Assembly (NCBI GenBank): GCA_018136815.1
Contig: CM030936.1
Location: 6,127,505 to 6,191,504, forward strand
Length of the DNA stretch: 64,000 bases
From: Isochrysis galbana
Taxonomy: Eukaryota; Haptophyta; Isochrysidales; Isochrysidaceae
Reading direction: 5' to 3'
Shown here piece after piece: positions 9,917-21,045 of this stretch. Within the stretch, counting starts at the first letter, position 1, and each line of letters begins with the position of its first letter. Under the pieces are notes generated by a model. That model had not been told where the DNA came from. It did no database searches and was given only the letters and a program-made list of their open reading frames with translations. The position numbers and the translations under genes were made by a program.

Positions 9917-11285
9917 GGGGGGGGGGGGGGGAGGGGGGAGGGGGGGGGGAGAGGGAGAGAAAGAGAGAGTGAGAGTGAAAGAGAGCAAATGGACAAAGCT
10001 GATTATTTAACGTGTCGAGGGCGGAGAATTCTGTGCAGATGAGACTCCCACGGGGGACGGAGAGCTCGAGACGACCTTCTGCTGCTCGGCCCAATCATCT
10101 TAAATTTCCGAGGTGTCCCATGAAGAAAACACTTCAGATTGGCAGTCGGAGTCTCTCGCCCAGCGCCTGGCGCTCTCTGCCCCGCTCTCGGCGGCGGGCG
10201 GGCCGGGCCGCCTCTCGATAGAGGAGTGCCGCCGCGGGCGAATTCTTTTGTATACTGTACTACCCGTCCGCTCGTGTATGGTCAGCCGCCCGTGTGCTGA
10301 CTGAGGTGGACGCAGGAGGCACACAAGCGTTTACTTCACAAGGGCGGGCGGGGTTGGACATAAAGCGTGTGCTGGAGTCGGCCAGGGGTCCCTCACTTCA
10401 GTACTCCTATGTGGTCGACGATGATCGACCATGTGTCATGTGTCATATGTGTTACGTGTTACACTGTGTTACGTGTTACGTGTTACACGTGTTACGTGGT
10501 CGACTATGGTCGACCGTGGTCGACCATGTAACATACATGGGCGCGTATACGTGATACGCCCCTTACTTAGGCACGTATGAACACTTGACACTTGACACAA
10601 ACTGTCGGTAGGCGGACAAGGACAAGGACAGGGGGCAGGGGGGGCGCCAAGTGTTTCGCTAGTTCGGATAGTGGATAGTGGAGTCTGACACTGGTGAACA
10701 ACCGGTGTTTATGTGCCCCGCACGAGGGGGGGGCAGGAGGTGTGTATGCCGGCCGGGGACGGACGCAAATACTATTATGTCACAGACTTGTAGAGGTGTA
10801 GAGTGTAGAGGTCGAGCTTCTCTCAATCAAACGGCTCCCTTGCTATTTATAGAGATAGAGGTTGCGATGCCCACGCTCCGGAGCGCTGAGGAGCTGAATC
10901 CTGTGTGGAAGAGTTGTGTTTTTGGGCTGTGGGCGGCGGGGTGGATGTGCGGGGGGGGGGTTGGGGGGCGGGGGGGCGCGGGGGGGGGGGGGGGCGCGGG
11001 AGAAGGGGGGGCGGTGGGGGAGGGGGCGCGGGGGGGCCGGCGGCGGGGGAGGGGGGGGGGGAGGGGGGGGGGGCGCGGGGGGGGGAAGGGGGGCGGAAGG
11101 AGCCGTCTTGGGGGGGGGGGGGGGGCACTCCTCCACCCATGGACCTGCCGCGCACAGCACAGCGAGGGAAGCCACTCTCGACCAACGGTGAGATAAACAT
11201 GAAAAGGAGGCTCCCTTCGTCTATTCTACCCCCCCCCCTCTTCCTCTCCTCTCTTGCCTCTCTGCTCTTCTCGAGACCTCTCTCG
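9917..11285. other. Divergent intergenic region with G-rich tracts
   Basis: Lies between two genes that point away from each other, so it should hold both promoters. It contains poly-G and GA tracts at 9918-9980, a block at 10405-10530 in which gtgttacgtg and gtcgac-type words recur, and a very G-rich stretch at 10950-11125. The overlapping low-complexity frames here (Gly/Ala or Pro only) are not credible genes. Confidence 0.5.
10405..10530. repeat. Short tandem words with GTCGAC palindromes
   Basis: GTGTTAC/ACGTGTTAC words are repeated several times between 10440 and 10500, flanked on both sides by GGTCGAC/ATGGTCGAC copies. Local simple repeat; no similarity to the other families in the window. 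Confidence 0.5.
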
Positions 11286-14037
11286 ATGGGCCTCAGCTGC
11301 TGCGCGGTCGCCTCCCTCCTCTTCCTGGCGCTGGGCGCGCTGCTGGCGGGCGTCGGCCACTGGGCGTACGCTCAACGGACTCCCAACGGCGAGCTGCCCT
11401 TATGGTACTCGCTGCCCACCTGCCGCGCCCTCGCGGACCTCTCCGTGGGCAGCAGAAGCTTCGACCTCTACCCTCTCGCGCCAGAGGGAGAGGCCGCAGA
11501 GTGCCCCTCGGCCTCCCAGGCTGCGGCAGGGACGCAGAGGATCATGGTGGACCAGAGGGATGGAGTTCGAAAGGGGGTGAGTTGCTGGAGTCTTGCTCGG
11601 GAGGCCTCGGAAGAGGGGAGGCGGGGAAGGGAGGGGAGGAACGAAGAGAAGGCGGGGGTGGGAAAGGAGGACCGGGGGATTACCTCCGCCTGATAGCAGC
11701 TGAGGGAGCGGCTATACTGCTACCTTCGGCTGAGGGCGCGCGACGGATTTGGGCGAACGGGAGGGGGGGGGGGGGGGGTACAAAAGGGTGTGAGTTGCGC
11801 CAGTGGCCGTCGGGAAGAGAGGGGGCCGCTTCTGGGGGAGATGACGGGACGGGTTGGCTCTTTGTGCTCGCCCGAAGGGCCTCGGCGGCTCGGATGCAGA
11901 GAATCATGTTGGATAAGAGGATCATCAAGGCGCTGAGTCGTTGGAGCGGCTTGAGCTGTCTTTGAAGCTCCTACACGAAGCGCGGAGGAGGATAAGAGGA
12001 GGCGGCTGCCTTTACGCGCTGAGGGGGTGGTCACATGCTCCTCAATCTCGTTGGCTGCTCCGGGTGGATGAAAGGGGATGCTCTGACCAAGGGAGTGTAT
12101 TGTTCGAGTGGCTCCTCAAGATGCGAGTGGCTGGTCGATGGGGCAGCAGCGTTCGGGCTCACAGGGGAGGGGGGGGTGCGGTGGGTTGGCGAGCTTGAGC
12201 AGCTAAAGAGGCCATGTGGGAAATTGTTGAAGGGAGGGAACTTGGCAAGCTGGCCGACCGGCGAAGTGGCATGCGGCTATGGAAGGGTAGAAGAGTGAGT
12301 GCCGAAGAGTGCGGAGTAGACGACCAGCAGAGGCTCGCGCGGGTGGAGAGGGGACGGGCAAGATGGGGCGGAGATGAATGATCGGGCAGGCACGCTTAAA
12401 TGGTTTGATGCGCGCCCCGGCCGGCTGGTAGGGAGTGGCCGCCCGGGTAGGCCCAAGAGGCCGCGCAGGCGCGGTATCTCCATAAGCCCGAGCCCGCCTC
12501 CCGGCTGCAGGGCACATACTTCCCCAGCTTCCTCCTCCACTCGGAATCATTCGCCACGCTCTCGATGCGCATCGAGGACCGGCAGGGAAACGTGCTTATG
12601 CCCACCGTCAACCTTGAGCTTGGCCCGCAGGAAGCTGACGGCTACACAGACTACCCGTGGCGTTATCAGTTCCCGAACCCTCCTCCCTCACCCGCTCCCG
12701 GTGTGCCGCCATCGCCGACGCCGCCCAACCTGTCGCCCTTTGTACCCCCGCCGCTGCCGCCACCACCGGTGGGCGTAGCGCCACCACCAGCAAGCCCCGG
12801 CCGCCGGCTTGCCGCCGCCCGGCGCGCCGCCGCCGCCTTCGCGTCAGCGGAAGCTGCCGCCGCCGCCTTCGCCAAGAGGCCTCGCGCCGTGGACGATCTG
12901 GAGCCTATCGTTGCGCCCGAGGAGGAATTCGACCTCGACGGCTGGGAGGCCGACTTTGCTACGCTCGACACGGGCGAAAAGGACGATCAGAGCATGCAAC
13001 TCAGCGAGGCCGAGGGTGAGCAGCAGTTCGGCGCGAGTGTCCGCCGCCGCCGCCGCTCGTCGGGCTTTTCCTCTTCGCGCTTCTCGACGAGTAGCAGCTC
13101 GCGCCGCCGAGCCACGAGCTCCATATCGAGCGCGCCCTCGCCCTCGCGCCCCACCTCTAGCTCCTTCTCGCGCTCCTCGTCCGGCTCCTTCTCGCGCGCC
13201 TCGACACTTTCAAGCGTCGCCCGCCGGCGTAGCTCGCCCATCGTCTCGAGGAGGCGCACCACATCGGGCACCTACTCGTCCACATACTCGTCCGGCGCGA
13301 CCTATTATGGCGGCCGCACCTCCGTTGTAGGGTCAGCGAGGTGGGGCTACAGCACCCCTTACTACTACTACCCCTACTGGGGCTACCCGCTCGGGTCGCC
13401 CTTCCTCTTTAATCCGCTCGGCTACTACTACGGGCCGTGGGGTCCTTACGGGTACCTGTACCTTTACAGCTATCCCTACGCCTACCTGTACGGGCCCGTC
13501 GCGCTCTACACGGGCGCCTCGCTCCTCATCATACGCCGCTCCAACTACATCTGCAGCTGCTGCTCAAGCACGTGTGACAACGGTGACCAACGGCCGGCCG
13601 AGAAGGTGACCCTCGAGGCCGACCAGGACAGGTATGAGATCGATGAGGGCGCGAGCTTCACCGCGCCCACTAGCAGCGAAGACTATCCGCTCTTCATCGT
13701 CGTCTACAACGCCACGGCTTGGGTCGACGTTACCGCCGAGTCGCAGGTGCGTTAGCACTACTCGCCACACGGCGCATTGGACGCACCCGCAGCTCACCTC
13801 CCTCCCTCCCGCCTGCCGCAGCCCGCAATCCAGGGGGGCGTGCCCATCTACATCACCTTCTACACGGACGACGGCAGCGCATACGATAGTGCCGGCGTTG
13901 CGCTCCTCGTCTGCGGTTATCTCATTTTCTCACTGAGCCTCCTCACCATTATATTCTTGGCCTGTCGGGGCCAATTTGCACGGACACCGAGTGTTGCTCG
14001 TCGGGGGAATCTCGTTCCCATGGCGGCGCCCAGATGA
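11286..14037 (+). CDS. Low-complexity Ser/Arg- and Tyr/Gly/Pro-rich membrane protein
   Basis: Three exons, 11286..11576, 12511..13746 and 13822..14037, give 580 residues. Introns are 11577..12510 (GTGAGT..TGCAG) and 13747..13821 (GTGCGT..CGCAG), all phase 0. The protein starts with a signal peptide or anchor (CCAVASLLFLALGALLAGVG). A modest globular part follows, then a proline linker, an acidic patch, a Ser/Arg-rich block (about residues 265-350) and a Tyr/Gly/Pro-rich block with runs such as YYYYPYWGYPLG. A short CSCCSSTC cluster comes next, and a transmembrane segment (VALLVCGYLIFSLSLLTII) lies 30 residues before the end. I do not recognise the family. The composition suggests a wall, scale-associated or phase-separating membrane protein, but that is a guess. 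The long first intron could hide another exon. Part of it (11895) weakly resembles the exon 1 end. Confidence 0.6.
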
Positions 14038-14404
14038 GCAACCTGCAGTACGTGTCTAAATTCACGTGAGCGCACACGATTGTCCGCGCATGTCCCCCGC
14101 TCCATCCGGCGGTAGAGTGTCGCCAGAACTTGGAGGGCGCGACCGCCCATTTGTGTTCAAGCCGCGTCAACGCGGCCCTTGTTGATGGCCGATCGCCTCG
14201 GAGCTACTCGTCTTTGTCGCCGTGCAGCCGCGCCGCTTCCTGCAATTGCTGCTTTATATGCGGGCTCCGACGGCGGAGCAGCAGTGCTGCATTGATCAGC
14301 AGTATACCCCGGGGCATGGCAGCATGAGGTTGGTTAAGGCCTCGTGAATGTGTGTTTGTCTGTGAGAGTTCGTCTTGTGCGTATGTGCTTTATATGTGCG
14401 TAGC
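14038..14404. other. Intergenic, no gene recognised
   Basis: Separates the low-complexity membrane protein from repeat R1 copy A. Frames are short and unlike known proteins. Confidence 0.4.
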
Positions 14405-14745
14405 GTTCATCCGGGTGGGATCTGTGTATTTGGTATCTGGCGGTCTGTCTGGCGGGGTCCCCCGGTCCCCCATCCGGATGGATTGTCGAAAACGGGCACG
14501 CGGCGCGCCCGGTCTCGACTTGAAGCTGAGCTTTTCAAGCTTTTGCGATTTTAGATTTTAGCGTCTTATGTCTTTTTTTGATTACGTTTTGTTGTGGGGC
14601 TCAAGGGGGGGGGTCCGGGTCCTACTGGACCCCGGATATGTGCTAGTTGGGTGTATTGGGAACTTTCTACCGTGAAAAATCCTCAAATTTCCTCAATTCT
14701 GAGATGGTCATTTTTTCACCCCTTGTAAAAAAACACTGTTTGCCC
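14405..14745 (-). repeat. Repeat family R1, copy A
   Basis: About 340 bp matching the reverse complement of 20403..20747. Shared blocks include the ATACCAAATAC word, the ATCCATCCGGATGG block, a poly-G/C stretch in the middle, CACATATCCGGGG, and the end with AAACAGTGTTTTTTTA. The homopolymer and several substitutions differ. No coding capacity and no clear terminal inverted repeat were seen, so the class (solo LTR, SINE or MITE) is open. Confidence 0.7.
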
Positions 14746-15070
14746 GCCCTAGTAGTCGGCACTAGCACTAGCACAACTAACTTAGTCTAGAGGCCACGCC
14801 AGGCTCCAGTTACCGTTCGAGAGCGCACCACCCACGGAAAGGCGAACAAGAGGCGAGAAGCAGCCGACGGCGGCGTTCATAAAAATGAGAAGCTCGATCT
14901 AGCCTGTAGGGAGAGTCAGAAGAGGGTTTTCTTTTCCACGGCGCTCGCTCATCTATCTCGCGGTTCTCGCTCCGTACGTTCGCGGGAAGCTGGAGGGAGG
15001 TTTCTTCTCTCTCCCCTCCCTCCTCCCCTCTCTCTCTCTCTCCTCTTCTCTCTCTCCCTCTCTCTCTCCC

Positions 15071-15103
<33 letters not shown>

Positions 15104-15216
15104 TCTGCTCTTCCTCTCTCTCCTCCTCTCTCCTCTCCTCCTCCCTCCTTGCTTTCCTGCCCCTCGCTCTCCGCCCCCGCCCCTCCCCCCTCTCTCCCTC
15201 TCCCTCTCCCTCCTCG
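14746..15216. promoter_or_regulatory. Pyrimidine-rich leader of the HTTM gene
   Basis: From about 15003 to 15215 the sense strand is almost pure C and T, with a C run of more than 30 near 15069-15101 and many CT repeats, ending directly at the start codon. The region before it (14746-15000) shows nothing recognisable. A role as core promoter or leader is inferred from position alone. Confidence 0.35.
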
Positions 15217-16824
15217 ATGGATGGACTCGCGCTCTTCACGCTGCTCTACTCGCACTCTCTCTCCCTGCAGCTCGCCAAGCAGCTACACTCCCAAGCGTCT
15301 TACTCGAGTATTCCCCTGCTTCTAGCGACGCTCGGCGCCAACCTCTTCCCCTCTTCCTCTCTCGCTCTCCTCGGCCTCGCCGCCACTGCTCTGCCGCAGC
15401 TCCTCAGTGGAGGGGTCCACTCGAACCATGTGCTGGTGGAAGCAGCGCTCTCGCTCGCCGTACTACTCACCGTGAGGAGAGAGCGGAGCAAGTGGGAGGC
15501 GGCGCTTGCTCGCTGCCTCTGCTGGATGCTCATCGTGCTCTATGCGGCAGCTGGCCTCGCTAAGCTCAACGACGCGTGGTTTGAGCCGGGCAGCTCATGC
15601 TGCGTACAGATGGCTGTGGCCATGCTCGGCAGCTGGAGCGCGCCGCTTGCGCCGCTGCTGGCCACGCTGCCTGTGCTCGCACTCGCCTTCGAGTTTGGCT
15701 TCGCCATCATGCTGCTGCTCGCAATGGCGTGCGAGGCTGCGTCCACGCAGGCAGGACGAGCTGTCGGCCACACCATCCGTCGGATCCTCCTGGTCTCTGG
15801 TGCCATGTTCCATGCGGGCATCGCCCTGCCGCCGCCGCCGCTATCCGTGTACCCCTTCACAATGCTGATGGCACCCTTCTACGCGCTCGGCCTGCTGCCC
15901 GAGGAGGCGGGCGCGGCTGCTCAACGCTTGGTAACGGCTCCCGCCCACGTGCACGCCGGCCTCGCCACGGCCGTCGCAGTGGGCTGCGCCGCGGCATTGC
16001 GCCTTGCAGCGCGCGCCCCTGACCGCTTCGAGTACCCGCCTTACTTTGTGTGGGAGCTGGGTGTGCTTTGGTCGCTCATCGTCTTTTGTGCGCTCGCCCT
16101 CGTCGGCCTCCTACCACGCACCGCCTCAGTGACGCCCAACAATCGTATCTCGGCGAGTGACAATGCGCAGGTGCCATCAATTGTCCATGGGCTGGGAGTG
16201 CTCACTCCGCCAGTTGCCTTAGCAATCATTGCCGCCGGCCCGTATCTCGGCGTCCGTAACCACCCGTCGCTCGCCATGTTCTCCAATCTCGAGATGGGCG
16301 GCGGTGCGTCTAACCATTGGCTGTTTCGCGCGCGTTACCCAACTGGTAGCGGATCGGCGGTCGTCGAGGCATGGAGTGGGGGGTTCGAGTTCTCTTCCGA
16401 CAATGCCATCTTCCTACTGGATACAGACCACCCGCGCCTCCGCCACGTACAGGTCGACCTCGCGCCGCTTCTCCCTAACACCACCCGGGCGCAGCTCGCC
16501 GAGGCCGCGGCTAGCTCGGAGTTTTACATCTCGCCGCCGGCATGGAGGGCAGCCCCCACGGGGCCTTTCGTCCCGGTTGGTGTGCCTGTTGTTGAAGTGC
16601 GTCGCAGGCTCGCGCACGGTGGCGCCATAGGCGCCGATTTCTACGTGCGCTACCGTCGCATGGAGCACGGTGTGCCGAAGGGCAAGGAGCTTGTCTTTCG
16701 AACTGAGGGTGGCGTGCGCACCGCAGATAGTGATGCCGCGCTTGATGAGCCACTATCCCCAATGCGTGCAATGGTGCACCGCTTCCGGCCCTTTGATCAT
16801 GAGCGCATCGTCTGCCGACATTGA
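15217..16824 (+). CDS. HTTM-domain membrane protein (vitamin K gamma-carboxylase-like)
   Basis: One uninterrupted exon of 535 residues. Many hydrophobic segments fill the first 350 residues. The diagnostic part is around residues 330-370, with GPYLGVRNHPSLAMFSNLEM followed by GGASNHWLF. This is the conserved stretch of HTTM proteins (horizontally transferred transmembrane domain), the membrane relatives of vitamin K-dependent gamma-carboxylase. The C-terminal 160 residues are soluble, with paired strands and an ending FRPFDHERIVCRH typical of the family. HTTM proteins are known in bacteria and algae; their substrate is generally unknown. The ATG at 15217 follows a pyrimidine tract without other in-frame ATGs, which decides the start. 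Location is a cell or organelle membrane. Confidence 0.8.
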   Translation: MDGLALFTLLYSHSLSLQLAKQLHSQASYSSIPLLLATLGANLFPSSSLALLGLAATALPQLLSGGVHSNHVLVEAALSLAVLLTVRRERSKWEAALARCLCWMLIVLYAAAGLAKLNDAWFEPGSSCCVQMAVAMLGSWSAPLAPLLATLPVLALAFEFGFAIMLLLAMACEAASTQAGRAVGHTIRRILLVSGAMFHAGIALPPPPLSVYPFTMLMAPFYALGLLPEEAGAAAQRLVTAPAHVHAGLATAVAVGCAAALRLAARAPDRFEYPPYFVWELGVLWSLIVFCALALVGLLPRTASVTPNNRISASDNAQVPSIVHGLGVLTPPVALAIIAAGPYLGVRNHPSLAMFSNLEMGGGASNHWLFRARYPTGSGSAVVEAWSGGFEFSSDNAIFLLDTDHPRLRHVQVDLAPLLPNTTRAQLAEAAASSEFYISPPAWRAAPTGPFVPVGVPVVEVRRRLAHGGAIGADFYVRYRRMEHGVPKGKELVFRTEGGVRTADSDAALDEPLSPMRAMVHRFRPFDHERIVCRH

Positions 16825-17898
16825 TAACCTTGAACTTGTCAAGCTGAATGCCAACACGGCGCTCGATCAGCCGCTCTCGGCCAAGCACATGATGGTACGT
16901 CGCGTTTGGTCCTCTTTTGTGCTCGAGAGCGCGGTTGCCGGAATGTAAGGCTTGACCGCATTTGTAGTGCAGACGCTCACTTCTCGTGCATTGGTGTGAT
17001 CACTCCTGCGCCCTACTGTCGCGCAAGATGAGATGAGGAGCGAGCTTGGTAGAAAGGATGGGCAACTTCCTTGCAACTTCCTTCTTGTGACACGTTTGCT
17101 GCAACGCCCCTGCCCCTAAGACTTCGGGCAACAATCAACAATGCCAAATGTAATCTTGTAGTTGCGATGTGTGATATAGCAGGGCGCGCACGTGTTCGGC
17201 GAGAGCTTTTCGACTTAGATGTTGCGGCTGCTCACTCATAAATGCCGTCAGCTTGCGTGTGCGATTGTTTGCGGTTGCGCTGGTAAAAACTTCTCGCGCA
17301 TTTGCTGCTTGAGCCAACTCTTATCTCGTATGCGCTAGCGCGCAGCGTGCGCTCCTAATACTGGGGCCCTAGCAGCGTAGCGCGTATGAAGCGCTGTGAC
17401 TTATGTTAGGCACTTTGGCGGCCCCCCAATATCCATACCGCGCACTTGCCTAGCAACGTGCAACGTTGGAGCGCGCGGCGCCACAGCAACGAGGCCATGG
17501 CCACTTGCCGCTAATCGTTTCATCTCAACAGCTACATCTACATGCAGCACAGCTCGACATGCGCATCGCTGTGTAAGACCCCTACCCATACTTCCTAGTT
17601 CCTAGCCTAAGCTTATGCTTATGCAATACATATGAGTGGAGGATAGATTCGTCAACAGCAGCACCACAAGGTGGTTACGGGCCTCGACTGGGAGGTCTTG
17701 CCACTGTAAGAGGCCACGGCTCGGCTCCCATCCAAGGAGTGTTGCAGTGTCGTCGTCGATCAGCTTCAGCGTTGATGGATACTCAGCATATATGGCAAGG
17801 GGAATCTCGTGAAGGAAAAGAAGGATAAAAGAGGGTTTTTGATGGAGTAGATGATCGCTCGCCTTGCGATCTGGAGATTTTCTCGCCCTCCGCCGAGG
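16825..17898. other. Intergenic between convergent genes
   Basis: No gene recognised. At 16847-16905 there is a diverged copy of the last part of the HTTM coding sequence (ALDQPLSAKHMMVRR against ALDEPLSPMRAMVHR). The rest is unremarkable. Confidence 0.4.
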
Positions 17899-20116
17899 TT
17901 ATCGATGTTCTGTGCCGTCAATCGCGGCAGTGACAAAGGCGCCTCGACCCAACATGAGCTGTACCGCACGTGGTAGTTGGCCCCATTGGGCCGGCGCGAC
18001 ATGTGGAACCGTTACTTGTGCCCCAGAATCGACGGCGCCTTCCATCTCGCCAATCACCGTGGTCGTCTCTCTCGCAGCCGCCGCGGTCTCCTCAACAATT
18101 ACGGACGCATTGGCCTCCGTGTTGTGGGGTGGAGGGGGGGGTGCTCCGCTCGAATCTCGCACTTCTCGTGCCGCGTCACGAGCACGTTGGAGCACGATTT
18201 CGCGCCGGGCGGCGCCGGCGGAAAAGGTAGAGAAAAAGCGATGTCGTTCGGCATCGCTAAAGCCGTGGACGATGGCTGGTGCTCGTGCTCCCGGCTGAAC
18301 ACCTGAGGGGAAATTCTGCGCGAAGAAGCATTGCGCGTTGTTAAAACTTGCCTGCAGCACACCGGTATGGGCATCAGGATTGCCGTGAGACCTTGCGTAC
18401 ACAGATTTCGCACGGTTTGTGCGAGCGCTCCTTCGGCGTGCAAGCAATGAGCTCGCAATGTTCGTGCGAGTGCTGCAGGGACACCGCAGCACACCACACA
18501 TTAGGCATCGCACCTGCAGCCGACCGCTGGCTGCGAGAGCATCAGCTCGCTTGCGATCGCAAGTTGAGCAGCCAAGTGTTCGAATAAACGAGACGTTGTG
18601 CCGTGCAGCACACCCACCAATCATCCAGTCCGATTGCATACATCTGCACGAGACACGACGTTGGAAATGCACTCGAAAAGCAACGGTCCACATGCCGACT
18701 CGCCTCCGCCATGCGCAAACTGTCGTGGGAGAGCGCCACAGCTAGATGGCGCGGATAGGCATGAAAGACCACCCCAATATTCATACCTTCGGTGATAATC
18801 ATCGATGCAGTTGTCAATATCCATCCGCCTTAGAGCGCTCGCCGACAAGACGGAGCCACCGCCGCCGCACGCGAAATCCTGCCGTGGGCACCGGAGAGAA
18901 GGGCATCACTTCTCGCACACCGGCAAGGTCACGGACGCGTGTGCCAGGCTGAAGAGGGAATGGCGGTCGACGATAGTGCCCTCGACGTAGAACGGACAGC
19001 AGTGAGAGAAAGTACGGACTTGCACTCCCGAGCGTTTGAAGGCTTCTGGGGAGGAGACGAAGTCGCCCAGGTAGACGGGCAGCTCCTCATCGAGAAGGGA
19101 GAGCAAGCCACCTGCATGAAGGGCGGTGAGCACAGCGATCGACTACGCGGGCGCTTTAATCTCCACCCAATGCCCGCCAGATGCGCATGCCGCAGTCCTG
19201 AGGGGACCCCTACACTTTGCAGCGCCCGCCCAAGAGCAGACAAGTCTAGGAGCCTGGGCCTGCGCACGCAATCGGCTACTGAAGACAAAGGAGTCGTCAT
19301 CGACCATGACGATCCATAGAAAGTTGCCGTTCTTAAAGCCATTCGACGATTTGATGTGACCCAGTGCCTGGAGAGGAGTCAAACGAAGCGGTAGGCTTGC
19401 GTCTCCGGGGGGGGGCGAGGCCACGCGTGGGCGAGCTGGGCCTACGCGCTCGGCATGCAGCCTCATAGTCACACAAAGGCTCGGGCTTCTGTAGCACACA
19501 CCGGCAAGAAGCGGTATTGCGCTTCGAGGGTCGCCGCGCGGTGAGAGCGGCAGAAGAATCCCGACGAGCTGTTCAACCTCCACTTGAAGCGCTCAGTAAC
19601 AATCGACTCATTGCAGAAACACCTTGCGGGTGGGCGCGCGCCGTGCACGCGTACCACCGGCATGCTCTCCGGGCTGTTCCCCACCTCTTGCTGGATGCTT
19701 CTCGTCTTGTCGCCACCAGCCGCCTCCGCCCCCGACAGGACGGTCTCCGCCCTACCATCGGCAAAGAAGAGGCAGCTAGCCTTTTGCTGCTGGCACCACG
19801 ACTGGTGGGTGAGCGCCGAGCGCGCACGGAAGCGCATCGAGCCCATCACCGCGAATAGGATGTGCGAGAGCATGAGCGGCCGTCGCGTGCCGTGGCGGAG
19901 CGCGTCGTACGGCAGAGTCATGCTCGTGCCCACAGGCGTACACAGCGCACGTCTACCGCAGTCGGCGCAGTCCTCACCATAGTTGCACTCCGGCCGGTCT
20001 CCGTTGACCGCCCCTCTCCCTCCATCGCGGCAGACACCGTCGCGCCGGCACGACTGGCGGCAGACGCGCCGGCAAGTCGAACCGCGTGAGAAGGCGCTGC
20101 CGCCTCGTGAGGGCAT
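17899..20116 (-). CDS. GT31 family (Fringe/C1GalT-like) beta-1,3-glycosyltransferase
   Basis: Six exons on the minus strand: 20116..19502, 19367..19268, 19111..18921, 18878..18787, 18643..18514, 18351..17899, total 526 residues with all phases consistent. Near the N-terminus is a cysteine-rich module (CRQSCRRDGVCRDGG ... CADCG). Then comes the GT31 fold: SHILFAVMGSMRFRAR, EAQYRFLP, the metal-binding DDD in LWIVMVDDDSFVF (residues 228-230), EELPVYLGDFVSS, and DFACGGGGSVLS (from residue 303), the acceptor-site loop of Fringe and C1GalT. These enzymes add sugar to glycoproteins in the Golgi. No clear signal anchor is visible, so the true start may lie upstream, where the frame runs into repeat R1. 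The intron 18879..18920 is only 42 bp. The last intron (18352..18513) is a multiple of three and open, so it may be retained. Confidence 0.75.
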
Positions 20117-20402
20117 CCGCGAGCGGCGAGAGGAGGCCAGGCGGTGCCCCGCGAGGTGCCACGCCGCCGGCGCCGGCGCCGTCTTCCGTTGGGAGGGGAG
20201 AGGGGAGGGCGGCGGTTCGCTGTGAACTTCACACCTGGTGTGTCGAGGGTGCAGGTGCTTGCGTTCATTGTGGGATGGTGTGACGTAGAATGGATGTGGA
20301 CTTTTTTTGAGACGGTGCACAAGTTTAAGATGTTTTTTTCGACCTCGGGCGAGTTGCCGTCCGACCCTCCAAAATATTGTTTTAGAAGAAGTACTAGGGA
20401 CG

Positions 20403-20747
20403 TCAAACAGCAAACAGTGTTTTTTTATAAGGGGTGAAAAAATGACCATCTCCGAATTGAGGAAATTTAAGGATTTTTTTCGGGAGAAAGTTCCCAATAC
20501 ACCCAACTAGCACATATCCGGGGCCCATTAGGACCCGGAACCCCCCCCCCCCCCTGGCCCCCCACAACCCACAACAAAACGTAATCAAAAACTGACAAAA
20601 TAAGACGCTAAAATCGCAAAAGCTTAAAAAGTAAAAAGCCCAACTCCCAACTTCAAACCGATGCCGGGCGCGCTGCGTGACCGTTTTCGGCGATCCATCC
20701 GGATGGGGGACCCCACCAGATACCAAATACGCATATTCCGCCCGGAT
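20403..20747 (+). repeat. Repeat family R1, copy B
   Basis: Inverted relative to copy A at 14405-14745. The two copies enclose the HTTM and glycosyltransferase genes. This copy lies about 290 bp upstream of the glycosyltransferase start and supplies the spurious N-terminal extension of its open frame. It has a C run of about 14 at 20540-20554. Confidence 0.7.
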
Positions 20748-20974
20748 GGTCACGCCAATCGGGCAGGCTGCGCGCCGAACCCTCGTCGAAATCACCCCCG
20801 TTGTGTATTACGTTGGTGTGCAACGCCTCCCATGGGCGTGCCCACGGGGCGCGCACCTTGGGGGGCGGGATGTGGGGATTGTGCCATATTGGCTGTGATA
20901 GCGCGCCTTCCCGTGTAAGGGATGACCTCTGGTTCAGGTTGCAGGTTGCACTTTCTTTGGGCGTCCCAAGAGGG

Positions 20975-21045
20975 GCGCGGTGGCGAGGGTGGCCTGGGTC
21001 TCGGGAGCGGTCGCGGCATGCTCCATAGGCCATACGATAACAAGA
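20975..21045 (+). repeat. Repeat family R6, copy 1
   Basis: About 70 bp containing TCGGGAGCGGTCGCGGCA and CTCCATAGG, matched in the same orientation at 36565-36635. Confidence 0.55.

Noticed and set aside
10905..11200. Glycine- and alanine-rich open frames on the plus strand and proline-rich ones on the minus strand
   Set aside because: They are translations of a poly-G tract in several frames at once, with no non-repetitive sequence.
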